A stretch of DNA of 16,076 bases from an uncultured Sphingomonadaceae bacterium (GTDB taxonomy: Bacteria; Pseudomonadota; Alphaproteobacteria; Sphingomonadales; Sphingomonadaceae): positions 1 to 16,076 of the forward strand of contig CALKXX010000103.1 of assembly GCA_938003725.1 (NCBI GenBank), given 5' to 3'. Position numbers and translations under genes: made by a program. The notes under the pieces were generated by a model. The model searched no databases. It was not told where the DNA came from and saw only the letters and a program-made list of their open reading frames with translations. This document shows positions 1 to 7,127 of this stretch, piece by piece. Every line of letters begins with the position of its first letter. Within the stretch, counting starts at the first letter, position 1.

Positions 1-776
1 AGGCGAGGGTAACCGCCGGTGGTTTGTGCATCGGGCCCAAGCAATATGGGTGCACCATTTGCCGGCCATTGCACGGTACCTGGAAACACCGGTGAACTTT
101 TCATATCTTTGTGACTTGAAGAACCGGGATTAGGTTCATTCAACATCATTCCCATGCGACTTGCGCGATGGTCGACATGCCAGATTGAGGAAAATAACTG
201 GCTGTGATCTTCATATTCCGGGCCGGTTGTTGCGCGCGCTATAAAGCTATCTCCAATGACAGGACGAAGCCTTTCAGGTGTTTCAATATCGGGCAGGTCA
301 GGGACTGTTTTGGTAACAAAATCAAGAATATCGCCATTGATCAAGGCACGGCCCTGATGGCCTCCTAACCCAGCGCTAACAAGGGTTGAACCGCTACCCA
401 GCAATATGCTGTGGTTGAAGTTTGCTGATATCGCCAGATATGAACGGCAGCCTGATGCAGCCGATGCAATTTTAATATTGTCTCCAATCTCGACAGCAAT
501 TGTCCGGTGAAGCGGCACTTGTTCATCATTGATTTTCAGCCAAGCTGCGGCGCCGGTTAGGGCAATATGACATCGCCGGTGAACAACAAATTCTGCAGGG
601 CCAAGCGTTATTTCTAGCGAAACGTCGTGATGCGCTTTCCCGACAAGCTTATTGGCCAGCGCATGCGACAAGCAATCGGCGGCTCCAGCCGCAGGCATCC
701 CAATATGACGATGGCCGGAAAATGGCGCACCTTGCAGAGTTGTTTGCAAACCGGCCTGAATTACTTCCAAGGTCAT
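1..776 (-). CDS. pxpC: 5-oxoprolinase subunit C (biotin-dependent carboxyltransferase family, KipA-like), partial
   Basis: Subunit of the ATP-dependent prokaryotic 5-oxoprolinase PxpABC, which opens 5-oxo-L-proline (pyroglutamate) to L-glutamate in the cytoplasm. About 258 codons of the N-terminal part are present; the 3' end lies beyond the left edge. The reading frame is open throughout. It begins MTLEVIQAGLQTTLQG and shows family hallmarks: GMPAAGAAD near residue 27, SRMGMMLNEP near residue 211, and the conserved block SSPVFPGTVQWPANGAPILL followed by QTTGGYPR at the window edge, the usual KipA/allophanate hydrolase subunit 2 signature. The ATG at 776 overlaps the pxpB stop as ATGA, so translation is probably coupled. 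The related KipA acts in sporulation control in Bacillus, but the pxpA and pxpB neighbours argue for 5-oxoproline use here. Confidence 0.93.
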   Translation of the reverse strand, partial: MTLEVIQAGLQTTLQGAPFSGHRHIGMPAAGAADCLSHALANKLVGKAHHDVSLEITLGPAEFVVHRRCHIALTGAAAWLKINDEQVPLHRTIAVEIGDNIKIASAASGCRSYLAISANFNHSILLGSGSTLVSAGLGGHQGRALINGDILDFVTKTVPDLPDIETPERLRPVIGDSFIARATTGPEYEDHSQLFSSIWHVDHRASRMGMMLNEPNPGSSSHKDMKSSPVFPGTVQWPANGAPILLGPDAQTTGGYPR

Positions 777-1444
777 TCGGCAACACGGCCGGCTATGCCG
801 CTGAATTCCGCTGACGAAATGGGGTGGAATTTTACACGGTCTCCCGCGCCAACTAAAGAAGGTTTCTTAGTTCCTGCGCTAAATAGCTTTATCGGTGTGC
901 GTCCAATTAGTGGCCATCCGCCTGGTCCATCCAGTGAATATAAACAAGATTCCTTGCCAATGATGCCGACTGAACCAGCTTCAACCCGCTGGCGTGGGAT
1001 TGAGAGTCTTCCAACTTTAAGGACATCTTGGTCGGCCTTCAGATATGCAAATCCGGGCATGAACCCCAATATTGATACCGAATAATCTAGGCTACTATGC
1101 CACTCCGCCAGATCAGATACAGGGATTTCGAATCTCTGCGCCAACCAGTCACGATCGGGTGCAAAGGCTGCCTCATAGCATATAGGAATTCGAAGTTCCT
1201 TTTTGCTTCCCGGTATTTTGGTTGGTGAATTTGCCAGCTGGGCCTGAAACTTGAGGGCGGCAGAATCAGGAGATATCGTCGCGGGATCAAACTGTACTGC
1301 CAAACTGTCTATGCCCGGAACAATCTCCAACCAATAATCGCATCCCCCGATCGCCTCAGAGATTGCATGTACGTGGTTCAACTTCAAAGCCGAGCATAAT
1401 AGCCAGTCATCGCTGATATGGATCTCGAACCTTTCTGAACTCAT
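773..1444 (-). CDS. pxpB: 5-oxoprolinase subunit B (KipI / allophanate hydrolase subunit 1 family)
   Basis: Second subunit of the PxpABC 5-oxoprolinase, the partner of PxpC. The protein is 223 residues, normal for the family. Visible hallmarks are LGFMPGFAYL at about residues 126-135, the loop IPRQRVEAGSVGI at about 149-161 and GGWPLIGRTP at about 175-184, all typical of the carboxyltransferase C/D-like domain. The preceding hundred residues form the KipI N-terminal domain. The start is the ATG at 1444-1442, which shares bases with the TGA of pxpA (ATGA), and its own stop overlaps the pxpC start in the same way. An annotation as KipI (histidine kinase inhibitor) would be a name transfer from Bacillus; the complete pxp set makes the metabolic role far more likely. 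Confidence 0.95.
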   Translation of the reverse strand: MSSERFEIHISDDWLLCSALKLNHVHAISEAIGGCDYWLEIVPGIDSLAVQFDPATISPDSAALKFQAQLANSPTKIPGSKKELRIPICYEAAFAPDRDWLAQRFEIPVSDLAEWHSSLDYSVSILGFMPGFAYLKADQDVLKVGRLSIPRQRVEAGSVGIIGKESCLYSLDGPGGWPLIGRTPIKLFSAGTKKPSLVGAGDRVKFHPISSAEFSGIAGRVAE

Positions 1445-2199
1445 TGGAATGGCGCTTTAATCGTGATGCCCTTGCTCTCTAAAAGAACTCTCATAGAATC
1501 TGCCGTTTTAAGGGCGCCTTCGCTATCGCTATGAAGGCATAGAGTCTGGGCCGAAACTGATATTTGTTGATCTAGATTATCCGTAATGTTGTCACCACAG
1601 GCTAAGGCTAGGCCTTGATCCAGCCGAGCTTGTTCGTCCGCAATTACCGCTCCGTCAAAACTTCGAGGAGTTAGGCGACCGTTTGATAGATAACGCCGAT
1701 CAATAAAGGCTTCAGAGATAAAATCGATGCTGCTCTTTTTGGCAATAGATTCCATAGTCGAACTACCCATACCGACAAGCGTCAAGCCATAGTATTTGGC
1801 CAGTCTGCAGAGCAAATTTGATAAGATCTCATCGTCCTGAGCATCATTATAAAGCGCACCATGGGGTTTTAAGTGCGTAAGGCGTGTTCCGCTATCACTT
1901 GCTATATCGGCAATCAATTGCGTCTGTTGCTCCAGACTTTTCTGCAATGCGGCAGGTTCAATTTCCATCGAAACTCGTCCGAAATTTTTGCGATCAGGGT
2001 AGGACGGATGGGCACCCGCCGCTACGCTTTCATTTTTTGCCGCTTTCAACATGCGAGATATGTTCTCGGCAGATCCAGCATGACCGCCACAGGCGATATT
2101 ACAACTAGAGACGATTCTCATCATTTTCAGATCGCGGGCGATGCCTTTCTGCGTTTCATCTTCCCCAAGGTCTGCGTTCAAATCAATCGAGCTCTTCAC
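1441..2199 (-). CDS. pxpA: 5-oxoprolinase subunit A (LamB/YcsF family)
   Basis: Catalytic-type subunit of the PxpABC 5-oxoprolinase, 252 residues, which is the usual family length. It opens with the family signature SSIDLNADLGE (residues 3-13) and carries SSCNIACGGHAGS (about 31-43), GAHPSYPDRKNFGR (about 62-75), HLKPHGALYND (about 109-119) and EAFIDRRYLSNGRLTPRS (about 163-180); the His and Asp residues in these blocks line the metal/substrate pocket in the family. The start codon is GTG at 2199-2197, overlapping the upstream transporter stop as GTGA; no ATG gives a better N terminus, since the LNADLGE motif starts only seven residues in. The gene is translationally coupled on both sides. 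Confidence 0.96.
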   Translation of the reverse strand: MKSSIDLNADLGEDETQKGIARDLKMMRIVSSCNIACGGHAGSAENISRMLKAAKNESVAAGAHPSYPDRKNFGRVSMEIEPAALQKSLEQQTQLIADIASDSGTRLTHLKPHGALYNDAQDDEILSNLLCRLAKYYGLTLVGMGSSTMESIAKKSSIDFISEAFIDRRYLSNGRLTPRSFDGAVIADEQARLDQGLALACGDNITDNLDQQISVSAQTLCLHSDSEGALKTADSMRVLLESKGITIKAPFQ

Positions 2200-3419
2200 G
2201 GCCAGTATCCCATCGCGCGTGCGACCAGCCGGACGCCAAGCATACCAGTTATCAACAGGATGAAGATGCCGGCAATGTTAGACCTCCAGCCATTGATATG
2301 AGGGCCCAAAATATCGCTATTGTTTGCAAGTTTGAGCAAGAATGCGGCAATGATTGGAAGCAACAGGCCGTTCGCTATTTGAGCGATGAAAATGACCTCA
2401 ACTGGGCTATAGCTCAACAGCGCGCCAGCCATCCCGCACATGATCACGGCCAGCGCACCAATATAAAAGGGCAGACGGCCTTGCGCGCTGTCGCCGTTGC
2501 CGAATATTTCCTGCAATATATATCCGGTCGCCAGCGGTGCGGTGATAGCGGAAGTCAAGCCGGCCGCAAATAAGCCCGCACCCAATGTTATGGTGGCGAA
2601 GTCACCAAATAAGGGGTTGAGTTGCGCCGCCATATCTGCCGCGTTTGATATAGTTGCTCCGCTTCCAAACAAGCTGGCCGCCGCTGTGGCCAATATTGTG
2701 ATGGAGATCAGCCCTCCCAGACCAATGGATAGTGCGCTGTCGGTTTGGGCGGCTTCAAGATCACCATCGTCCGCCCAGCGGCTCCGCACGCTGGCGGCGT
2801 GGAGGAACAGGTTATACGGTACGATCGTTGTGCCAATCAGTGCAATTGCCGTCAAAAGGCCTTCTTCTGGAACCGTTGGAATCAATCCAGCGAGTATTTT
2901 TCCGAGATCTGGGCGGGTGAATAGAAATGTCAGAAAAAAGCAAAGACTCATTATGATGACCATCGCGATGAGAATGCGTTCAACCCATCGGGGCTTTGAG
3001 AGCAAAATCAAAGTGGCAGACAATATAGCAATACCGACAATAGTTACGGGTCTGCTGATGGGCAGCGCCTGACCGCCCAACGCTTCCAGGCCCAGTACGG
3101 CGCCAGAAATATTCCCGGCTTCATAGGCTGCGTTTCCGAGTGCCAACGCAGCGATAAGCAATGCTCCGGCAAATATTTTGATTGTTGGCGATGCTACTGC
3201 CTGTATCATTGCCTCGGCCAGACCCATCCGGGAAACTAACGCAACGCGCACGGCGAACGATTGTAGGATAATCGTAGTAACTGTCGCAAATACCAGCGCC
3301 CAGATTAGCGCAAAACCGAAATTCGCCCCCGCCAGTGTACAGGCCGTAACGGTCCCCGGGCCGATAAACGCCGCCGAAACCATCATCCCGGGGCCTGGGC
3401 GATATCTTAGCAAGTTCAT
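2196..3419 (-). CDS. Divergent NRAMP-family transporter (YcsG-like), 5-oxoprolinase-linked
   Basis: Inner-membrane protein of 407 residues with about eleven hydrophobic segments and the NRAMP/LeuT-fold pattern. The TM1 unwound motif, DPGN in metal-transporting NRAMPs, reads GPGT here (residues 20-23), and the TM6 motif, MPH in canonical members, reads VPY (200-202, within TTIVPYNLFLH). The Asp, Asn and Met metal ligands and the TM6 His are therefore all changed. The protein is complete and not decayed, so a changed substrate is more likely than loss of function. It sits between an Fe(II) oxygenase gene (22-base gap) and pxpA (4-base overlap). Bacillus subtilis also has an NRAMP-family gene, ycsG, beside its pxpA homologue ycsF, so the association is conserved. 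Transport of 5-oxoproline is an inference; uptake of a divalent cation such as magnesium remains an alternative. Confidence 0.88.
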   Translation of the reverse strand: MNLLRYRPGPGMMVSAAFIGPGTVTACTLAGANFGFALIWALVFATVTTIILQSFAVRVALVSRMGLAEAMIQAVASPTIKIFAGALLIAALALGNAAYEAGNISGAVLGLEALGGQALPISRPVTIVGIAILSATLILLSKPRWVERILIAMVIIMSLCFFLTFLFTRPDLGKILAGLIPTVPEEGLLTAIALIGTTIVPYNLFLHAASVRSRWADDGDLEAAQTDSALSIGLGGLISITILATAAASLFGSGATISNAADMAAQLNPLFGDFATITLGAGLFAAGLTSAITAPLATGYILQEIFGNGDSAQGRLPFYIGALAVIMCGMAGALLSYSPVEVIFIAQIANGLLLPIIAAFLLKLANNSDILGPHINGWRSNIAGIFILLITGMLGVRLVARAMGYWP

Positions 3420-3441
3420 GTTTTTGGCTCGTATAAACGCA

Positions 3442-4083
3442 CTATTCCCATGGCCATGGACGCTCGCGATACCATTTGGTGATGATATATTTCGTGCCCG
3501 CCCGTACTTTCATTCCGTGATGCATTGTCCATTCATTGACTGTGCCATCGCTGTTCCGATTATTCCAGCCCAGCAGCATCCCTATTTTGGGAGAGAATTT
3601 CTTTTTCAACTGGGTAAAGCGTGTGGCGCCGCCCGCATTGGGTTTATTCAAGTAGATCATGAAGGTCCAGGTGCGTTGCCCGGATATCGAGCAAAATTTC
3701 TCGAAATCTTCGCCGGTTGGATTGAAAAAATCAGTATGGGCTTTAAATTCCTGATCCACGGCATAGCGTTGTCCTTGCAGTGGTTCTCCAAATTGTTTGT
3801 CGATATTGGCAAATTCGCAAATCCGTTGGTCAATTCCTTTAACGAGTTCATCCATATGGTCCAGATGACATGTCTCACTGGTTCGAAAATAATCATCTCC
3901 ATTGGGGTCGGCGATTGTCGATGGTTGTCTTCCTTGATCAATCCTCTCGATCAGATGTGCACACTCATCATTGGTGAGGAAATTCTTGACGGTGCAAAGC
4001 TCAATCTCTTTGCGTGGGAATCTTTGCACATTCCCCTGAGAGACCAGATATTCTGCGGTGGTGTCGTTTTTTTCCATTTTCAT
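3442..4083 (-). CDS. 2-oxoglutarate/Fe(II)-dependent oxygenase, prolyl 4-hydroxylase alpha-subunit-like
   Basis: Cytoplasmic non-haem iron dioxygenase of 213 residues counted from the ATG at 4083. The P4Hc domain fills the C-terminal half: iron ligands H116 and D118 (in AHTDFF), distal His 188 (first His of MHHGMKVRAGTKY) and 2-oxoglutarate-binding Lys 198, with the expected ten-residue His-to-Lys spacing. The strand motif FMIYLNKPNAGGATRF precedes them. A TTG nine bases upstream (4092) is in frame, but ATG 4083 or ATG 4077 is preferred; no strong Shine-Dalgarno is seen for any of them. The substrate cannot be read from sequence: bacterial members hydroxylate prolines in proteins such as EF-Tu or free amino acids. 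It is the first gene of the operon that continues with the NRAMP-like transporter and pxpABC. Confidence 0.9.
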   Translation of the reverse strand: MKMEKNDTTAEYLVSQGNVQRFPRKEIELCTVKNFLTNDECAHLIERIDQGRQPSTIADPNGDDYFRTSETCHLDHMDELVKGIDQRICEFANIDKQFGEPLQGQRYAVDQEFKAHTDFFNPTGEDFEKFCSISGQRTWTFMIYLNKPNAGGATRFTQLKKKFSPKIGMLLGWNNRNSDGTVNEWTMHHGMKVRAGTKYIITKWYRERPWPWE

Positions 4084-4093
4084 GCTTATCAAT

Positions 4094-4111
4094 ATTCGAT
4101 CTATCTCGAAT
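4094..4111. promoter_or_regulatory. Inverted repeat in the divergent oxygenase/gspJ promoter region (possible operator)
   Basis: A perfect palindrome with six-base arms, ATTCGA-N6-TCGAAT, lies 10 bases upstream of the oxygenase ATG and 50-70 bases upstream of gspJ. Its size suits a dimeric regulator, but no family-specific motif is recognised and an 18-base palindrome of this kind can arise by chance. Being so close to the ATG, it would lie in the leader or the core promoter of the oxygenase-pxp operon. Confidence 0.25.
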
Positions 4112-4180
4112 TATTAGATGAATCTCATTGAGTCGCAACCGCTCTTTGCGATCGGGTGCATGAAGGATATAGAGAGGCAC

Positions 4181-4795
4181 ATGCGCAATATAACCAGATA
4201 TTCAGAGGTAGAGACGGGCTTTACGCTCGTGGAAATGATGGTGGCTTTGCTGATCTTCTCGCTGTTGTCGGTGGCGGGTGTGGCCTTGCTGCGTTCTGCG
4301 GTGAATAGTGATGAGGTAACCAGTGCAAAACTGGGTGATATGGCCGAAATGCAGAGATTTGTGTCTTTGATCGAGGCGGATTTGAACCAAGCTGTGCCGC
4401 GCAGTTTTCGTTCAGACTCTGGCACTCGTACGGCCAGTTTTTCCGCTGGGTCGAATAGTCAAAACGGCACTTTAATGACCTTTACCAGCGGCGGACAAAG
4501 CAATATCAATGACAAGCCAAGATCCAATCTGCAGCGTATAGAATACCGGATTTTGGAAGGTAGGCTGGAGCGCCTATACTACGAAATGACTGATGGCGGC
4601 GAGGCAAGCCAGCCCGCTATCTTGCTGGAGAATCTTCAAAACATTGATGTTCGGTTTCGAAACAAGCGCGGCATCTGGTCCGACAGATGGGAATTCGAAC
4701 GGCTGACGGATTTGCCCAGGGCAGTGGAGCTGAAATTTGAGCAGGCTGGCCGGCTACATCGGCACGTCTTTCTGGTCGGTACGGGTTACTTGTGA
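4181..4795 (+). CDS. gspJ: Type II secretion system minor pseudopilin GspJ
   Basis: Minor pseudopilin of the type II secretion pseudopilus tip, working with GspI and GspK in the inner membrane and periplasm. From the ATG at 4181 it has 204 residues: a 13-residue basic/polar leader ending in Gly, the prepilin peptidase site G/FTLVEMMVALLIFSLLS with the conserved Glu5, one membrane helix, then a periplasmic domain with the GspJ-type sequence RIEYRILEGRLERLYYE. Upstream in-frame starts at 4160 (20-residue leader) and 4118 (34-residue leader) exist; 4181 was chosen for its short leader and the purine-rich GAGAGG just before it, although the spacing of three bases is tight. Its stop overlaps the gspK GTG. 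No gspG, gspH or gspI precedes it; the neighbour is a divergent oxygenase gene. Confidence 0.88.
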   Translation: MRNITRYSEVETGFTLVEMMVALLIFSLLSVAGVALLRSAVNSDEVTSAKLGDMAEMQRFVSLIEADLNQAVPRSFRSDSGTRTASFSAGSNSQNGTLMTFTSGGQSNINDKPRSNLQRIEYRILEGRLERLYYEMTDGGEASQPAILLENLQNIDVRFRNKRGIWSDRWEFERLTDLPRAVELKFEQAGRLHRHVFLVGTGYL

Positions 4796-5769
4796 AGCCG
4801 GAGAATAAAGAACGCGGTGCGGCGTTGTTGACGGTATTATTGCTGGTTGCCGTAATTGCGATACTGGCGGCCACCGTTATCGACCGGTTGGCTGGGGCAA
4901 CGAAACTAGCGGGGAACTCACGCGAATTGAGTCAGGCAAAAGCATATCTGATTGCTGGGGAATCGATTGGGTTAAACAGCGCAGAGCAAATTGTCGCCCG
5001 GTCCCCCGGTCGGACAACTAATGCCGGGGATTGGAATGGACGTGAACAAAGCTATCCAGTGCCCGGAGGTTTGATTAGTGCAACGTTATACGACGGTGGA
5101 AACTGTTTTAATCTCAATAGCCTGGTTGAACAAAATGGAGCGGTGTTTTCCGCACGATCAAGTGGTTCTAGCCAGTTTGTTCGTTTGATGCAGTTGCTCA
5201 AAGTGCCCTCTGGCGATGCTTTCGACATTGCCGCTTCCGTTACTGATTGGATTGATAGCGACACGGATGCCGCGCCAAACGGTGCCGAAGACATTTATTA
5301 CCGGCAATTGGACAAACCCTATCTCAGCGCCAATGCTTTGATGATAGACATTAGCGAGCTGCGCGCGGTGAAAGGTATCACCCCGGATATCTATGCGCGG
5401 ATAGCGCCTTGGATCTGTGCGTTGCCAACTGCGAACCTGTCTCCGATAAATATCAACACATTGCGGCCTGAACAGGCACCGTTGCTTGTTATGCTTTCGG
5501 ACGGGGTAGATATCGTTCGTGCACGTCAATTTCTGAGTCGCAGATCGACCGCGGGCTATGCAAGTCTGAACGATTTTTGGGCAGAGCCATTTCCGGCCGG
5601 AATGGGCGTTGGGGCAGAGGCCGAGAGTCAGGTCAAACTGTCCACGCGCTGGTTTCGGATCGATATGGCGGTAGCCATGCAAAGTGCCTTGGTCGAACAA
5701 CGGGTCCTCATTGATGCAGCCCGGCAACCTGCTCGTCTGGTTCATCGGCAACGTGCAGACCGGTTTTAA
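4792..5769 (+). CDS. gspK: Type II secretion system minor pseudopilin GspK
   Basis: Largest minor pseudopilin, which caps the type II secretion pseudopilus. The 325-residue length is normal for GspK. The leader ERG is followed by the cleavage site G/AALLTVLLLVAVIAILAA (about residues 9-27); position 5 of the mature protein is Thr rather than Glu, which is the rule in GspK and not a defect. Further hallmarks are FNLNSLV (about 105-111), TDWIDSDTDAAPNGAEDIYY (about 146-165, the acidic loop typical of GspK) and ININTLRPEQAPLL (helix-hairpin-helix-like region, about 221-234). The start is GTG at 4792, overlapping the gspJ stop as GTGA, so the two are translationally coupled. No gspL, gspM or gspN follows; the pair ends at a tRNA gene. 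Confidence 0.93.
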   Translation: MKPENKERGAALLTVLLLVAVIAILAATVIDRLAGATKLAGNSRELSQAKAYLIAGESIGLNSAEQIVARSPGRTTNAGDWNGREQSYPVPGGLISATLYDGGNCFNLNSLVEQNGAVFSARSSGSSQFVRLMQLLKVPSGDAFDIAASVTDWIDSDTDAAPNGAEDIYYRQLDKPYLSANALMIDISELRAVKGITPDIYARIAPWICALPTANLSPININTLRPEQAPLLVMLSDGVDIVRARQFLSRRSTAGYASLNDFWAEPFPAGMGVGAEAESQVKLSTRWFRIDMAVAMQSALVEQRVLIDAARQPARLVHRQRADRF

Positions 5770-5801
5770 CGTCAAAACTATTCAGCAAAAACCTTGACGT
5801 T
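5768..5801. repeat. Inverted repeat at the gspK end / tRNA promoter
   Basis: Perfect eight-base arms (AACGTCAA at 5768-5775 and TTGACGTT at 5794-5801) flank an 18-base loop. The left arm overlaps the gspK stop codon and the right arm contains the -35 hexamer proposed for the tRNA-His promoter. The long loop and lack of a run of T make it a poor intrinsic terminator. It could be an operator over the -35 element or a coincidence. Confidence 0.3.
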
Positions 5802-5822
5802 TGCCCTTAAGCATCCCTATTG
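5793..5822 (+). promoter_or_regulatory. Predicted sigma-70-type promoter of tRNA-His
   Basis: CTTGACG (from 5793) and CTATTG (5817-5822) are separated by 17 bases, close to the alphaproteobacterial housekeeping consensus CTTGAC-N17-CTATAT. The -10 element ends 44 bases before the tRNA, leaving a leader of usual length for RNase P removal. Confidence 0.55.
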
Positions 5823-5866
5823 AGCGCGGCGCAGACCGTTGCATCAACGACTCCGGTTTGACATAT

Positions 5867-5944
5867 GGCGATTGTAGCTCAGTTGGTTAGAGCGCCGGTT
5901 TGTGGTACCGGAGGTCGGGGGTTCGAGACCCCTCAATCGCCCCA
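5867..5944 (+). tRNA. tRNA-His (anticodon GTG)
   Basis: Full cloverleaf can be folded by hand. The acceptor 5' strand GGCGATTG (5867-5874) pairs with CAATCGCC (5934-5941), the D arm is GCTC/GAGC (5877-5880 and 5890-5893), and the anticodon stem is CCGGT/ACCGG (5895-5899 and 5907-5911) around the loop TTGTGGT with anticodon GTG at 5902-5904. The T arm contains GGTTCGAGACC. The extra 5' G (5867, G-1) faces C73 (5941), the identity element of tRNA-His, and CCA is encoded at 5942-5944. Confidence 0.98.
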
Positions 5945-6074
5945 TTTTCCTTATTCATTTGAACTTGATAGTGCTATTGGGCTTGCCATGCATAATAAGC
6001 TGACTACAAATTTGAATTGTAATATTATTATAACTGTGCAACATTTAATTACTTAAAAACCTGAGGGCGACGCG
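5945..6074. other. AT-rich intergenic region before the leucine dehydrogenase gene
   Basis: This 130-base spacer is clearly richer in A and T than its surroundings. It contains an 11-base palindrome, TAATA-T-TATTA (6020-6030), and a good ribosome site, GAGGG at 6063-6067, seven bases before the ATG at 6075. I see no convincing -35/-10 pair and no hairpin with a T run after the tRNA. It probably carries the promoter of the dehydrogenase gene. Confidence 0.4.
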
Positions 6075-7127
6075 ATGAGTGTAATGTGGGATTTACCGGA
6101 TTTTGACGGCCACGAAGCCGTGCATTTTTTCCATGATGTTGAGACAGGGCTGCGTGCAATCATCGCGCTACATTCCACACATCTTGGGCCCGGCGCCGGC
6201 GGTACCCGTTTCTGGCACTATGAAAATCGTGAAACAGCTGTGACCGATGCCTTGCGTCTGTCGCGCGGAATGAGCTTTAAGAACGCAATGGCCGACCTGC
6301 CTCTTGGTGGCGGTAAGGCGGTTATCCTGGCTGATCGAAATCGAACCAAATCACCAGGAATGTTTGCAGCGTTTGGCCGCATGATTGATTCCCTTGGTGG
6401 TCGATATGTGACGGCAGAGGATGTCGGGATCAGTACAGCCGATATGGTTGAGGTATCAAAACAGACAAACTTTGTGTCGGGTTTGCCCGTCAGCACATCC
6501 GGCGATGCCGGCGGAGACCCTGGTCCGTTTACGGCAATGGGCGTTTATCTGGGCGTGAAAGCTGCGGTCGCACATAAATTGGGTCGCAACGATATGGAAG
6601 ATATCCATGTCGCGATTCAGGGCGTTGGCAGCGTAGGTGGCGGTCTGGCTAGGTTGTTGGCGAAAGACGGGGCTAAGCTGAGTATCGCTGACATAAATAA
6701 AGATCACGCCAATGCGATGGCCAAAGAAATTGGTGCAAATGTCGTCGGGCTAGATGAAATCATGAGGGTTGAGGCTGACGTTTTTAGCCCAAACGCCTTG
6801 GGCGCTGTGCTGGACAAGGTTTCAATCGCACATCTGAATGCTCCTATTGTAGCAGGCGGTGCCAATAATCAGTTGGCGACGCCAGAGGATGGGCAGCGCA
6901 TTTTTGACCGCGACATATTGTTCGCCCCGGATTATGTGATAAATTCCGGCGGCATTATTAACGTTGGCCTGGAATATCTGGGCGAAGGCGATGTGGACGA
7001 AGTGAATCGGCGGATTTCAAAAATTCCGGAAAGACTGACGGCGATATGGGAGCAAAGTGCCAGTTCCAAATTGCCATCGGCTGAAGTGGCTGACAATATG
7101 GCAAGGTCACTTATTGGGCGAAGCTGA
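6075..7127 (+). CDS. Glu/Leu/Phe/Val dehydrogenase family protein, probable leucine dehydrogenase
   Basis: NAD-dependent oxidative deaminase of 350 residues, the length of leucine/phenylalanine dehydrogenases and shorter than glutamate dehydrogenases (about 410-450). It would interconvert a branched-chain amino acid and its 2-oxo acid plus ammonia. The substrate region contains HLGPGAGGTRFWHY (about 36-49), K69 in SFKNAM and catalytic Lys 81 in LPLGGGKAVI, followed by TAEDVG (about 113-118). The Rossmann fingerprint is GVGSVG (183-188) and IVAGGANNQLA lies in the cofactor domain. The ATG at 6075 follows a GAGGG site; an in-frame ATG three codons later is less well spaced. It stands 102 bases before cyanophycinase on the same strand with no clear terminator between, so it may be co-transcribed with the cyanophycin genes. 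Phenylalanine or valine specificity cannot be excluded. Confidence 0.88.
   Translation: MSVMWDLPDFDGHEAVHFFHDVETGLRAIIALHSTHLGPGAGGTRFWHYENRETAVTDALRLSRGMSFKNAMADLPLGGGKAVILADRNRTKSPGMFAAFGRMIDSLGGRYVTAEDVGISTADMVEVSKQTNFVSGLPVSTSGDAGGDPGPFTAMGVYLGVKAAVAHKLGRNDMEDIHVAIQGVGSVGGGLARLLAKDGAKLSIADINKDHANAMAKEIGANVVGLDEIMRVEADVFSPNALGAVLDKVSIAHLNAPIVAGGANNQLATPEDGQRIFDRDILFAPDYVINSGGIINVGLEYLGEGDVDEVNRRISKIPERLTAIWEQSASSKLPSAEVADNMARSLIGRS

Noticed and set aside
1..776. Suspected broken gene because pxpC has no stop in the window
   Set aside because: Reading the minus strand from 776 gives one continuous frame with all expected motifs to the edge; it is cut by the window, not mutated.
627..1085. 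Plus-strand open frame of 152 codons
   Set aside because: It is opposite pxpC and pxpB, both of which carry strong family motifs.
3178..4131. Plus-strand open frame of 317 codons opposite the transporter and oxygenase genes
   Set aside because: It is antisense to two well-supported genes, has no recognisable domain and shows composition expected of a shadow frame.
4792..5769. GspK lacking the Glu5 of pseudopilins as a possible defect
   Set aside because: GspK normally lacks this Glu; the rest of the protein is complete.
5865..6056. Short open frame of 63 codons across the tRNA
   Set aside because: It is mostly tRNA-His sequence read as codons, followed by AT-rich spacer.
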